NCBI GenBank assembly: GCA_964649085.1
Contig: CAZYPN010000011.1
Coordinates: forward strand, 1 to 64,000
DNA: 64,000 nucleotides
Reading direction: 5' to 3'
Source of the DNA: JADMJV01 sp964649085
Lineage (GTDB): Bacteria; Vulcanimicrobiota; Xenobia; Xenobiales; JADMJV01
The notes below the pieces were generated by a model, which ran no database searches, was not told the origin of the DNA, and saw nothing but the letters and a program-made list of their open reading frames with translations. The position numbers and the translations under genes are program-made. Of this stretch, positions 50,376 to 59,078 are shown piece after piece. Numbering within the stretch: the first letter of the stretch is position 1; each line of letters begins with the position of its first letter.

Positions 50376-51995
50376 GTGAGAGAATACGAATTTCCCCCCT
50401 ATTTGCGAGCACCGTTCCCGATTCTCGGGAAGGGTTGCGTGGCCGTTTCCGACCATCCCCTGGCCTCCGAAGCGGCTTGCCGCATGTTCGATCTGGGGGG
50501 TAATGCGGTCGACGCCGCTGTGGCCATGTCGTTGGCCCTGAGCTGTTGCTGCCCGTACTATACCGGCATTGGTGGGGGAGGCTTTGCGCTGGTCTGGATG
50601 CCCGGTTGGAGCGAGCCCCGCTGGCTGGATTTTCGAGAGACGGCCCCGCGAGCCTCGTCGGCCACCTTCTATGAAGACCGCCCCGCCTGCGACAGTTGGG
50701 AAGGCCCCTTCTCCGTAGGCGTGCCGGGTCAGATTGCGGGCCTGGACGTGCTGTTGTCCGAACATGGCCGGTTGGGTTGGTCGCAGGTGGTGGGTCCGGC
50801 ACTGGAACTGGCCCGACGGGGGGTTTCGATCGATGCCAATTGGTATCGTATCTGCCTGAACAAGCGGGCCGACCTGGCTCGCTATCCCGAAGCGGCCCGG
50901 CTCTATCTGCAGCAGGGGCAAAGCCCCTTCCCGGGCAGCGTGCTGCACTTTCCCGAGCTGGCCACCACCTTCGAGAAGCTGGGCCATCAGGGGGCAAGGG
51001 CCTTTTACGAGGGCGAAATCGGCGCGCGCATCGTGGCCGAGCTGCCCGGCTGGATGCAGGCCGAAGACCTGGCCAAGTATCGGCCTGTGTGGCGTCAGCC
51101 GCTCAGCCTGGACTGGGACGGTGGGCGGCTTTACACGGTAGGGGCGCCTTCGGCGGGCGGGTTGCAGCTGCTGCAGATGCTGGCCCTGCTGCAGCGCATG
51201 GGCCGTTGTTCGGTGGACGAGAGCGAATTTTTTCATCGTCTGGCCGAGGCCATGCGTATCTCCTTTCGCGTGCGCGGCGAAGCCGTGGGCGACCCCGACG
51301 AGCACGCCTTGCAACTGGACTCCTACCTGTCGTCGGGGTGGCTCGATTATTGGGTGGGGCGCATTCAAAGCCGCAACGTCATGCCGCTGGCCGGACCGGC
51401 CCTGGCTTACCCCAGCGGCGGAACCGCCTCCCACGCGGTGGCCTGTCGCGAGGGTGGGGTGGTGATCATGACCGAGTCGGTCAACCACTGGTTTGGCTCC
51501 ATGGTGGTCGTGCCGGGCACCGGCATTCTGTTGAACAACATCATGGACGACTTTTCCACCAAGCCCCATCATCCCGACCAGTTCGGAGTGGTGCCCTCGA
51601 AGCTCAATCTGCCCCTGCCAGGGCGCCGCTCGGTCAGCAGCAGCGCGCCCAGCCTGTGGTTCGAGGGCCAACGACCCTCGCTGGCAGTGGGTTCGGCAGG
51701 CGGCCCGCGCATCACCACCTCGGTGGCCCAGATTTTGTTGCAGCGGCGCTGGAAAATGCAGAACATCCAGCAGGCCATCGCTGCCCCGCGCATTCACCAC
51801 CAATGGTATCCCGACGAACTCGAGGTAGAGCCGCTCTTCCCCGTTCACTTTCGGGCCAATCTGGAGGGGCGGGGCCACCAGCTTGTGGAACGCGTCTGCC
51901 GCAGCCACGCCTGCGCCCTGGAGTGCCACTGGGACGAGGGCTTTTTCAGCGCCGGGGCCGACTTTCGCAGCTTCGGCGGGGCGGCTGCCCGCTAG
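50376..51995 (+). CDS. Gamma-glutamyltransferase-like Ntn hydrolase
   Basis: The 539-residue protein follows the Ggt pattern: AVDAAVAMSLALSCCCP-like start, IGGGGFALV, and DPDEHALQLDSY. In gamma-glutamyltransferases the nucleophilic Thr in TTHxSVVD creates the mature subunit. Here the aligned site is Thr350 in GGTASHAVA, so the next residues are Ala-Ser-His instead of Thr-His, while ILLNNIMDDFS after it is conserved. Activity is therefore plausible but not assured. There is no clear signal peptide. The start is GTG, divergent from the M16 gene. Confidence 0.8.
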   Translation: MREYEFPPYLRAPFPILGKGCVAVSDHPLASEAACRMFDLGGNAVDAAVAMSLALSCCCPYYTGIGGGGFALVWMPGWSEPRWLDFRETAPRASSATFYEDRPACDSWEGPFSVGVPGQIAGLDVLLSEHGRLGWSQVVGPALELARRGVSIDANWYRICLNKRADLARYPEAARLYLQQGQSPFPGSVLHFPELATTFEKLGHQGARAFYEGEIGARIVAELPGWMQAEDLAKYRPVWRQPLSLDWDGGRLYTVGAPSAGGLQLLQMLALLQRMGRCSVDESEFFHRLAEAMRISFRVRGEAVGDPDEHALQLDSYLSSGWLDYWVGRIQSRNVMPLAGPALAYPSGGTASHAVACREGGVVIMTESVNHWFGSMVVVPGTGILLNNIMDDFSTKPHHPDQFGVVPSKLNLPLPGRRSVSSSAPSLWFEGQRPSLAVGSAGGPRITTSVAQILLQRRWKMQNIQQAIAAPRIHHQWYPDELEVEPLFPVHFRANLEGRGHQLVERVCRSHACALECHWDEGFFSAGADFRSFGGAAAR

Positions 51996-53335
51996 CCGAA
52001 GTAGCGGCAGAGAATGGCCTCGAGCACTCCGCCGCCGATGGCTCGGGCCTTATCGGAAATCGTGTGAATGTCGGTATCGAGGCGGGGGTCGATGTCGGCC
52101 ACTTTTTCGCCCTCGACCACCTGTACCCCATCCTGCATCAAGCCGCGCAGCAGCCCGTCGAGCTGGCTGACCACCGGGGTTGAGCCCACGCTGCCGAGGA
52201 TTTGCCCCTGGCTCACCGCCTGACCCAACGAAGTACAGGATTGGAAGGTGCCCGTCGCCGGCGCGCGCACGACCCGCCGGGCCGATTGGCCCCCGATGGA
52301 ACCGGGCACACCCGTATCGGGAAGGGCCTCTCCTTGCCACAGCACCCTGCCCAGCTGATGTCCGCGCTCGGTTTCGATCACACAGTGGCAGTCTTCTCCG
52401 GCACAATAGCCGGGCCCCAGGGCCACCACCAGGGGGGCAAGATGTCGCTGGAGTCCGGGGTTTCGCTTCAACATGCGGGCATCCACCAGAACTTCTGGGC
52501 GCAGGGCGTTCAGGCAATGGCCTTGCGGGTCGACCACCACGGGCAGGCAGCTGCGCCAATCCTCGGGGGGCTGCTCGAAATGCCGGGCCAGCACCCCTTC
52601 CACGCTGATTTGGCCCCGCCACACGGCTGCGCCCAGAGCAACGCTCCAGCGCAGCATGCGAGGTTGGGGGAGCTCCAGGATCAACACGGGAAAACCACTG
52701 GTATGCAGCCGGTGAGCCACCCCCGTGGCCAGGTCACCACCCCCCCAGATCACCACTCGGGGCAGTCGTGGCACGTCCTGGGGTCGGTCGACATCGCGCA
52801 AGATGCCCGGCTCCTCCACCTCGACCCGATAGGTTGGGTGCAGGTTCAGCAGGCTGGCAGCTCCCCGGTCGCCCTGCAGCTGGCTGAGCTCGCCGAACAG
52901 GCTGCGTCGAAACAACACAGGGTGTCCCCGCTGACCCAGATAGGTGGGGGCCACGATGGGTTCGGGGCCATCGAAGCGAAGCAGTTGCTCGACCACCCGC
53001 GAAGAGATCCACGGCATGTCGGCCAGCCCCACCAGCAGCTGCTGACACTCCTGGGGTAGGGCGGCTACCCCCCGGGCCAGCGAGGTTCCCAGGCCGGCTT
53101 CCCAGTCTTCGTGCTGTAACCAGTGGACCCGCTCGTCGAGATGGGCCAGTTGAGCCCGAACGGCGTCGCCCCGATAGCCAAGCACCACGTAGATCGAGTC
53201 CAGCCCCTCTGCCTCAAGATAGGCCTGCAGGCTGCGCTCCAGCAAAGGCTGACCGCCCAGGGGCAAGAGCGGCTTGGGGTCCAGGCTTTGCAGCCGACTG
53301 CCGCGCCCCGCGGCCAGAATCAGGGCGCAGTTCAC
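51992..53335 (-). CDS. MocA-YqeB fusion (molybdenum cofactor nucleotidyltransferase and selenium hydroxylase accessory)
   Basis: The first half of this 447-residue protein (about 1-180) is a MobA/MocA-like nucleotidyltransferase (LILAAGRGSRL, DMPWISS), which would make the dinucleotide form of molybdopterin. The second half (about 185-447) matches YqeB/EF2563 proteins (VVIWGGGDLATGVAHRL, then ISDKARAIGGGVLEAIL) used by selenium-dependent molybdenum hydroxylases. The fusion links two steps of cofactor maturation. GTG at 53335 overlaps the upstream stop (GTGA); an earlier frame start is not needed. The gene convergent with it encodes a Ggt-like protein. Confidence 0.85.
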   Translation of the reverse strand: MNCALILAAGRGSRLQSLDPKPLLPLGGQPLLERSLQAYLEAEGLDSIYVVLGYRGDAVRAQLAHLDERVHWLQHEDWEAGLGTSLARGVAALPQECQQLLVGLADMPWISSRVVEQLLRFDGPEPIVAPTYLGQRGHPVLFRRSLFGELSQLQGDRGAASLLNLHPTYRVEVEEPGILRDVDRPQDVPRLPRVVIWGGGDLATGVAHRLHTSGFPVLILELPQPRMLRWSVALGAAVWRGQISVEGVLARHFEQPPEDWRSCLPVVVDPQGHCLNALRPEVLVDARMLKRNPGLQRHLAPLVVALGPGYCAGEDCHCVIETERGHQLGRVLWQGEALPDTGVPGSIGGQSARRVVRAPATGTFQSCTSLGQAVSQGQILGSVGSTPVVSQLDGLLRGLMQDGVQVVEGEKVADIDPRLDTDIHTISDKARAIGGGVLEAILCRYFG

Positions 53336-53919
53336 AGCCGGGGGTTGAGCAGCTTCAGGGCCTTGCCTATCAGCGCGGCCAGCCATGAGCGTGGCTCCTC
53401 GGAGCCTTTTTGAGGCCTGGGTCGGGACTGGTGAAGCTGGCTGAGGCGCTCGAGTTCGCCGGCGTCCAGCCAGCTGCCCCGACAGTCGGGACAGCAGTCG
53501 ATGACCACGTCGCCGAGGGTCGTCTGGATCAGCGGAAGGCCTTCACAGCGGGGGCAGCGGCGGGCCCGCGAGGAAAGCACGGCAGGCGCCTTCTGGCCGC
53601 GAGGCGGCAGGGGAAAGCTATCGACGAGTTCGGGCCGGGTGACCAGCTTACGCAACTCCTCGCCGTCGAACCAGAACCCCTCGCAAGCGGAGCAAAAATC
53701 GATGATCAGCTGGCCCTGGCCGCCGGCATAGGCCAGCAGGCGGCCGGAACAGGCCACGCATGGCAGGGTTTGCAGCCCCTCACCCTGGGCCGGCACGCGC
53801 AGCTGTTGAAAGCATTCGGGGCAGCGAAAATAGTCGCCCACCGCGGGCGGCGAGAGGATGGCGCCGCAGCTGGGACAGCCCGGGCGCCGGGCAATATCGA
53901 CTTTACCGAGTGTAGACAA
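53332..53919 (-). CDS. Zinc-ribbon protein (TFIIB-type zinc finger)
   Basis: This 195-residue protein contains six CxxC-type knuckles (CPSCG, CPECF, CVACS, CSACE, CPRCE, CPDCR), two of them in the zf-TFIIB pattern with GFWFDGEEL and GSWLDAGEL. It is likely to bind two or three zinc ions and interact with nucleic acid or protein. TTG at 53919 is preceded by GGAGGG; the ATG at 53976 lacks an SD and overlaps the start of the divergent yqeC gene. It lies upstream of the MocA-YqeB gene with a GTGA overlap, so it may belong to the same unit. Confidence 0.75.
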   Translation of the reverse strand: MSTLGKVDIARRPGCPSCGAILSPPAVGDYFRCPECFQQLRVPAQGEGLQTLPCVACSGRLLAYAGGQGQLIIDFCSACEGFWFDGEELRKLVTRPELVDSFPLPPRGQKAPAVLSSRARRCPRCEGLPLIQTTLGDVVIDCCPDCRGSWLDAGELERLSQLHQSRPRPQKGSEEPRSWLAALIGKALKLLNPRL

Positions 53920-53974
53920 TGGGGCACCCTCCAGCGGTGCAGGTTCCGGAACGCACCCTTGGAAACCTTTCCCC

Positions 53975-54628
53975 ATGTCGCTGCTCGACCATCTGTGTGG
54001 CTACGGTTCCAGCCGATTGTGGTGCGCCATTGGCGGTGGTGGCAAGACGAGTTTGCTGCAAGCACTGGTTCACGAGGCCTCCAGCCGGGGTTTGCCCGGT
54101 ATTTTGACAACCACCACACGCATGTACCCGCCGCCGCCCGATTGGGAGAGCCACGCGCCCGGCTGGAGGTTTTGGAGCTGTGGCCTGCAGGACGGCAAGG
54201 TATATGGGCCCACACCGCTGATCCTGCAGCAGCAGGCCGATGAGCATCCTCTGCACTGGATGCTCGTCGAGGCCGACGGCTCGAGGGGGCGGCCGCTGAA
54301 GATCCACGCGGCTCACGAGCCGATGCTGCCGCCCCGCCCCGGGTTGGTGCTGCTGTTGGTGGGTCTTAGCGCGCTGGGAACTCGGGTGCAAGAGTCGGTG
54401 CATCGCTGGCAGGGGCGCTTTGATCCCGATCGTGGCGTCGACGCCCTGCTGATTGACGAGATCGTCGAAGGTCTGGCCCGCAGTGCCGAGGGTCATCCGC
54501 AGCTGGTGATTTTCAACCAGGCCTCTTCGCCCCAGCAACGCGAGCTGGCCTTGAGCTGGGGTCGGAGACATCCGGGGCGAGCGGCACTCTGGCGCGATCA
54601 CGGCTGCTGGGGCCAGGTTTCTCTCTGA
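53975..54628 (+). CDS. yqeC: Selenium cofactor biosynthesis protein YqeC
   Basis: The 217-residue protein starts with a P-loop-like AIGGGGKTSLLQAL (about 18-31), followed by TTTTRMYPP (about 45) and LVEADGSRGRPLK (about 95-107), the signature of YqeC. YqeC proteins accompany YqeB and MocA in maturation of selenium-dependent molybdenum hydroxylases. It is divergent from the zinc-ribbon/MocA-YqeB unit by 55 bp, making a compact module. No hydroxylase or SelD is in this window. Confidence 0.9.
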   Translation: MSLLDHLCGYGSSRLWCAIGGGGKTSLLQALVHEASSRGLPGILTTTTRMYPPPPDWESHAPGWRFWSCGLQDGKVYGPTPLILQQQADEHPLHWMLVEADGSRGRPLKIHAAHEPMLPPRPGLVLLLVGLSALGTRVQESVHRWQGRFDPDRGVDALLIDEIVEGLARSAEGHPQLVIFNQASSPQQRELALSWGRRHPGRAALWRDHGCWGQVSL

Positions 54629-54654
54629 AGAAAGCGGGAATACCTGCAGCATCC

Positions 54655-55890
54655 ATGGATATCGAAAAAACTCAGGTAGTCATCCTTGGGGCCGGCATGG
54701 CCGGCCTGACCTGCGCTCTGGAGTTGGAGCGCCGAGGGGTGGATTATCGCCTGCTCGAGGCAGGTGAGCAGGTGGGCGGCCGAGTGGCCACCGACGAATT
54801 CGAGGGTTTTTTGCTCGACCGCGGTTTCCAGGTACTGCTCAGCGGCTACCCTGAGCTGCGCCGTATCCTGAACTACCAGACCCTGAAGCTGCGTCCCATT
54901 CGTTCGGGGGCGGTCATCCGCCAGGATGGCCGCAACCTGGTATTGCCCAATCCGCTGCGCGACCCTCAGCTGGCCTGGCAAACCTGGAGGTCGCCGGTGG
55001 GCACCCGGTCCGACAAGCTGCGGGTGGCCTGGCTGGGCCTGCGTAGCCTGTTGTGGCGCGAGCAACACTGCTTTGCCCAGCGTCAGCAGACCACCCGCGA
55101 GTTCCTCGAGCAGGAGGGTTTCTCTCGTGCGATGATCGAGACGTTCTGGCGCCCCTTTCTGGGCGGCGTGTTTCTCGATGACGAGCTGGCCACGGGAGCC
55201 GACCTGTTCCGGTTTCTCATGCCCCTCTTCGCCTGGAGTTCGGTGGTGTTGCCCTCGGGAGGCATGGGTCAAATCCCGCGCCAGATCGAGCGGCGTCTGA
55301 ACCAGGAGCGGGTCGTGCTGGGAGCGGAAATCACTTCGATCGAAGGCAAGGTGTGCCGGGACGCTCGCGGCAGGGCCTGGCAGGGCGATCAGCTGGTGGT
55401 GGCTCTGGACGGGGCCGGCGCGGGTCGGTTATTGGGCTGTTCCGACCCCGTCTATCGCGGCACCCACTGCAGCTACTTCGCCGCCCCTGCTTCGCCGGGT
55501 GGCCAGGGCCGTCTGCATCTGGTGGCCGACCGCGAGGCTCCCGTACACCATTGGCTGGTGATCAGCGACTCGGTGCCCGGCTACGCTCCAGCGGGACAAA
55601 GCCTGATTTCCGTCTCCAGCCAGGGCCGCCAGTGTCCTTCGGAGGAAGTGTTGAGGGGTTATTTCTCCGAGATCTATGGGGCGGCTCTGGTGGAACAGTG
55701 GCGGCTGCTGCGTCAGTATTCTATTCCTCAGGCCCTACCGGCTTTTCACTCCGGTCAGGGCATGGGCAACCCCAGCCTGGGAGACGGGCTGTGGCGCTGT
55801 GGCGACGCCCATTCCTATCCTTCGCTGAACGCCGCCGTGGCCAGTGGACGCCGAGTTGCCGAATTGCTTGGCTACGGCAGCGTAAGGTGA
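54655..55890 (+). CDS. FAD-dependent oxidoreductase (amine oxidase/desaturase-like)
   Basis: The 411-residue flavoprotein begins with a dinucleotide-binding fold (VVILGAGMAGLTCALELE, about 8-25), then GEQVGGRVATDEFEG typical of amine oxidases and phytoene desaturase-like enzymes, and ends near GDAHSYPSLNAAVASGR. Substrate binding cannot be read. It follows yqeC by 26 bp and precedes the translin gene by 37 bp, so it may be in the same plus-strand unit. Confidence 0.85.
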   Translation: MDIEKTQVVILGAGMAGLTCALELERRGVDYRLLEAGEQVGGRVATDEFEGFLLDRGFQVLLSGYPELRRILNYQTLKLRPIRSGAVIRQDGRNLVLPNPLRDPQLAWQTWRSPVGTRSDKLRVAWLGLRSLLWREQHCFAQRQQTTREFLEQEGFSRAMIETFWRPFLGGVFLDDELATGADLFRFLMPLFAWSSVVLPSGGMGQIPRQIERRLNQERVVLGAEITSIEGKVCRDARGRAWQGDQLVVALDGAGAGRLLGCSDPVYRGTHCSYFAAPASPGGQGRLHLVADREAPVHHWLVISDSVPGYAPAGQSLISVSSQGRQCPSEEVLRGYFSEIYGAALVEQWRLLRQYSIPQALPAFHSGQGMGNPSLGDGLWRCGDAHSYPSLNAAVASGRRVAELLGYGSVR

Positions 55891-55927
55891 TAGCATGCAA
55901 AGGAACGGTGGTACGGAGGTGAGCCGA

Positions 55928-56590
55928 ATGAGCCTGCAAGAAATCTCAAGCCGCATTGGTGGGCGCTTCGAGGAAATGGATCGGGCACGCGACCAGAGTC
56001 TGTTTTCCTCGCGCAAAGTGATCAAGAACTGCGGCCTGGCCATTCGGGCCGTGCATCGAGGCAACTTCCCAGAAGTGGAGGCCTTGCTGCAGCAGGCCCG
56101 CGAGTTGCTCACCCAGGCCTGTGACCCGCTGCGGCAGTATCCCGACGTGTATTACAGCGGTTTCATCCAGGATGCTGAGAAAGAATACTCCGAAGCCCAG
56201 ATCACCTACAGGATTGTTTCCGGGGGAGAGTTGCCCGGGCCCGAAGAGTTGGGTGTGGACTATGCCCCCTTCCTCAACGGCCTGGCCGAAGCCGTGGGCG
56301 AGCTGCGCCGTCAGGTGCTCGATTTGCTGCGTCGCGGCGAACTGGCCAAGGCGGAAGACCTGCTCTCGGTGATGGACGACATCTACTATGTGCTGATTTC
56401 GATGGACTTCCCCGATGCCATTACGCGCGGACTTCGGCGCAACACCGACATCGCTCGTGGTTGCCTGGAAAAGACCCGTGGCGACCTCACCCACCACAGC
56501 GCCGGACACAACCTCGAGCGGGAGCTTTCCTCGATTCGCAACCGACTCAGTCGCGAGGCCGATCAGTTGCTGCAGGCGGCTCTGCGCTAA
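55928..56590 (+). CDS. Translin-family RNA-binding protein
   Basis: The 220-residue all-helical protein has the translin signatures: RGNFPEVEALLQQARELL (about 45-62), DAEKEYSEAQITYRI (about 80-95) and the C-terminal MDFPDAITRGLRRNTDIARG. Translin oligomers bind single-stranded nucleic acids, and bacterial and archaeal members are less studied. GGAGGTGA lies eight bases before the ATG at 55928. Its 3' end overlaps the convergent methyltransferase gene by 44 bp. Confidence 0.9.
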   Translation: MSLQEISSRIGGRFEEMDRARDQSLFSSRKVIKNCGLAIRAVHRGNFPEVEALLQQARELLTQACDPLRQYPDVYYSGFIQDAEKEYSEAQITYRIVSGGELPGPEELGVDYAPFLNGLAEAVGELRRQVLDLLRRGELAKAEDLLSVMDDIYYVLISMDFPDAITRGLRRNTDIARGCLEKTRGDLTHHSAGHNLERELSSIRNRLSREADQLLQAALR

Positions 56591-57320
56591 AAGCCAGCAG
56601 ATAGTCGCGTCCCCAGCTCAGGCTGCCTCCGTGAGCTTCGAGCAGGGCCTGTCCCTGGCGGCGCAGCTGGTGAACCTGACGGCGCATCACCTGGGCCAGT
56701 CCCCGATCGGACCAGCCCTCCAGATTGCGCCCCATGGCTCCCAGTTCGCGTTCCAGGTAGTCGTGGTCGTAGGTATTGGTAAAGTGGGCGCTCCATACCA
56801 GCCGGTGGCTCAGGCCCCGCATTCGGTCTAACAGCCACTGCTCGGGCAGTTCACGATGCGGTCGTCGTCCGCTCAGCAACTGCAGTCCATCGCGCCAGTT
56901 GGCGACCCGCCGAAACCAGTCGTCAACCTCGTTCTCTGGTTCGCCTTGAGTCGGTTCCTGGCCAATGATGTAGAGCCAGTGGCTGCTGTGCCCGCAGAGC
57001 CGTTCGAGAAGCTGCTCCTGGAAGTGGGGGGCATAGCGTTCGCAGGAGCCCAGCAGATAGTCGGCCACCACCACCTCAAAGCGTTGGCCGCGCAGCAGTT
57101 CAGGGTCGCGCCAGTCACCCACCAGGATTTGGTCCTGAGGACGTTGCGGAATCCGCTGCCTCAGCCCGGCGGCTCGGGCCGGCTCACAGGTGATGGCCAC
57201 CCAGGCCTGGCAGGGCAACCGGCTGAGCCACGAGCAGCTGGCCTGACCTGTGCCGGCGTCGAGCACACGACCCCAGGGACCGGGGTGGCGATGGGCCAAA
57301 ACCTCCAGGGGCGAGTCCAA
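56547..57320 (-). CDS. SAM-dependent methyltransferase-like protein
   Basis: The 257-residue protein opens with a short leader and RVLDAGTGQASCSWL (about 18-32), a glycine-rich SAM site in which Gly-Thr-Gly is kept. VVVADYLLGSCERY (about 83-96) fits the following strand. The substrate is unknown. The start is TTG with GAGG overlapping the stop of the upstream LCP gene; the two are close on the same strand. It overlaps the translin gene on the other strand by 44 bp. Confidence 0.65.
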   Translation of the reverse strand: MDSPLEVLAHRHPGPWGRVLDAGTGQASCSWLSRLPCQAWVAITCEPARAAGLRQRIPQRPQDQILVGDWRDPELLRGQRFEVVVADYLLGSCERYAPHFQEQLLERLCGHSSHWLYIIGQEPTQGEPENEVDDWFRRVANWRDGLQLLSGRRPHRELPEQWLLDRMRGLSHRLVWSAHFTNTYDHDYLERELGAMGRNLEGWSDRGLAQVMRRQVHQLRRQGQALLEAHGGSLSWGRDYLLAFSAEPPAATDRPRD

Positions 57321-57328
57321 GCTCGGCC

Positions 57329-58942
57329 TCAGGACAAGGGTGTGGCTACCGGGGCAGGCTCGGCGGGCGGGGGGGGCGCCACGGGCTCGGGCGCGGGAGC
57401 CGGTGGCGGGGCTACGGGCTCGGGAGCCGGGGCAGGAGCGGGATCACCCGCGGGTTCGGGGGCAGGGGCTGGCTCGGGAGCAAGGGCGGGTTCGACCGGC
57501 GCCGGCGCTACCTCGGGTTCGAGTTCGGCGGGCTCGGGCTCAGGCTCGGGCTCGACGGCGGCCGGTTCGGGTTCCGGCGCACGGGCCGGTTCGTGTCGGC
57601 GCACCGGATAGGTCTCGGCCTGCCAGCGCGTGCTTCCAGGCTCGTACTGGGGGCGCTCGGTGAGGAAACCCCGGTCGCTGCCCACCACAATGGTGATGTC
57701 GTAATCGGGGCTAGGGGTAGCGCTGTCGAGGAAGCGAGCGCTGGGATAGAGGTCCTTGAGCCGCTTGTGGACGCGGGGGCTCTTAATATGCTCGATGATC
57801 TCGGTGGTCTTCAGGTCGTGGCGGTCGCTGCTCTCTACTTTGACCACGTGAAAACCTTCGAGGTTCATTTCGTCGGCGATCTGCTCGCCCAGGTTGGGCT
57901 CCTTCGTGCCGTTGAGGATGCGGATGCGCATGTCGCGCAAACCCAGGTCGATATTGTCCTTGAGCAGACGCCGCACGGTCTTGTCGTTTTCGGGGCCGTA
58001 GGGAACGATCACCATGGCCTCGCCCACCATGTCGTCGTCACCCACAATTTGTCCGGCCCGCAAATTGCTCTGATCGAAGCTGCGATAGAGCATGGCGAGA
58101 TCGACCATCTGCTCAATCGTCAGGTCGGTTTCCAGCGTTTCCTTCACGGCCTCGGCCAACGGCTGTAACTTGGTGAGGATGCCCGGGTCTTTGCACTTGC
58201 GCAGCAGGGCTCGAATGACCTGTTGCTGACGCCGAATGCGGCCCCGGTCGCCCTCTTCATCGGCCCGGAAGCGAGCGTAGCCCACGGCCTGCTCACCATT
58301 GAGCACCTGCGGCCCTTTCTTCAGGTGGATGTGCAGATGACCCCAATTGTCGTCGTAGTCCATGTCCTTTTCGACATCGACCTGCAACCCGCCCAAAGCG
58401 TCGATGATTTTCTTGGCTCCGTGAACTTTGACGATCAGGTAATAGTGAATGGGTACTCCCAGAAATCGGCTGACCGTTTCTCGGGTCTGACGCACCCCGC
58501 CATAGCTGAAGGCGGCGTTGATTTTGTCGGAACCCAGATTGGGCGATAGTTCCACGTAAGTATCGCGGGGGATGGACACCACGTTCATATACTGGGCCTC
58601 GTCGCCCAGACTGACCACCATCAGGGTGTCGCTGCGCGCACCCTTGGTATAGATCATGCCTTTGTTGTCGTGGTTGTAGTCGACGCCGACAACCATCAGG
58701 TTGATGCGTTTGCGCTCGCCCACAAAGACCGACTTGCCATAGCTTTCCTGAAAAATGGTCTTGCCCGAAACGGGCTTGCCGGTGCTGATGGCCGGTTTAA
58801 GCACGAGGTGAATGCCGACCAGTCCTGCCCCCAGGCTGACCAGCGAGCCGATCATGACGAACAGCGAAAAGAGCACCAGCCGCTTCAAACTGGGTATTCG
58901 GCAGAACCGCTGCCAGCGGGTCAGCGGTGGCAATTCACTCAT
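57329..58942 (-). CDS. LytR-CpsA-Psr family protein with LytR_C domain and Pro/Ala/Glu tail
   Basis: The 537-residue protein has one membrane helix (about 22-46), an LCP domain (about 80-270; VVGVDYNHDN, VSIPRDTYVEL, GDRGRIRRQQQVI) and a LytR_C domain (about 340-435, IRILNGTKEPNLGEQIADEM). LCP enzymes attach cell-wall polymers from lipid carriers to peptidoglycan. The last 80 or so residues are Pro, Ala and Glu in PEPEPA-type repeats, expected to be disordered outside the membrane. AGGAGG precedes the ATG at 58942; the earlier frame start is not needed. The methyltransferase gene follows at once. Confidence 0.93.
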   Translation of the reverse strand: MSELPPLTRWQRFCRIPSLKRLVLFSLFVMIGSLVSLGAGLVGIHLVLKPAISTGKPVSGKTIFQESYGKSVFVGERKRINLMVVGVDYNHDNKGMIYTKGARSDTLMVVSLGDEAQYMNVVSIPRDTYVELSPNLGSDKINAAFSYGGVRQTRETVSRFLGVPIHYYLIVKVHGAKKIIDALGGLQVDVEKDMDYDDNWGHLHIHLKKGPQVLNGEQAVGYARFRADEEGDRGRIRRQQQVIRALLRKCKDPGILTKLQPLAEAVKETLETDLTIEQMVDLAMLYRSFDQSNLRAGQIVGDDDMVGEAMVIVPYGPENDKTVRRLLKDNIDLGLRDMRIRILNGTKEPNLGEQIADEMNLEGFHVVKVESSDRHDLKTTEIIEHIKSPRVHKRLKDLYPSARFLDSATPSPDYDITIVVGSDRGFLTERPQYEPGSTRWQAETYPVRRHEPARAPEPEPAAVEPEPEPEPAELEPEVAPAPVEPALAPEPAPAPEPAGDPAPAPAPEPVAPPPAPAPEPVAPPPPAEPAPVATPLS

Positions 58943-59078
58943 GGGGCCTCCTGGTTGTGTCGGGTCACTCACGACTGCGAAGTTCTGGAAGTTGAAAAAT
59001 ATTCCTCACCGGTTCCTCTTCCCCAGTGGAAAATTCCCGGCTCGAGGGTAAACCTACTCCTTTTGCGAAACCCTGGCA

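Noticed and set aside
57345..57590. Repeat array (GGGCTCGG-type)
   Set aside because: The repeats are in frame and encode Pro/Ala/Glu units of the LCP tail; no spacer pattern as in CRISPR.
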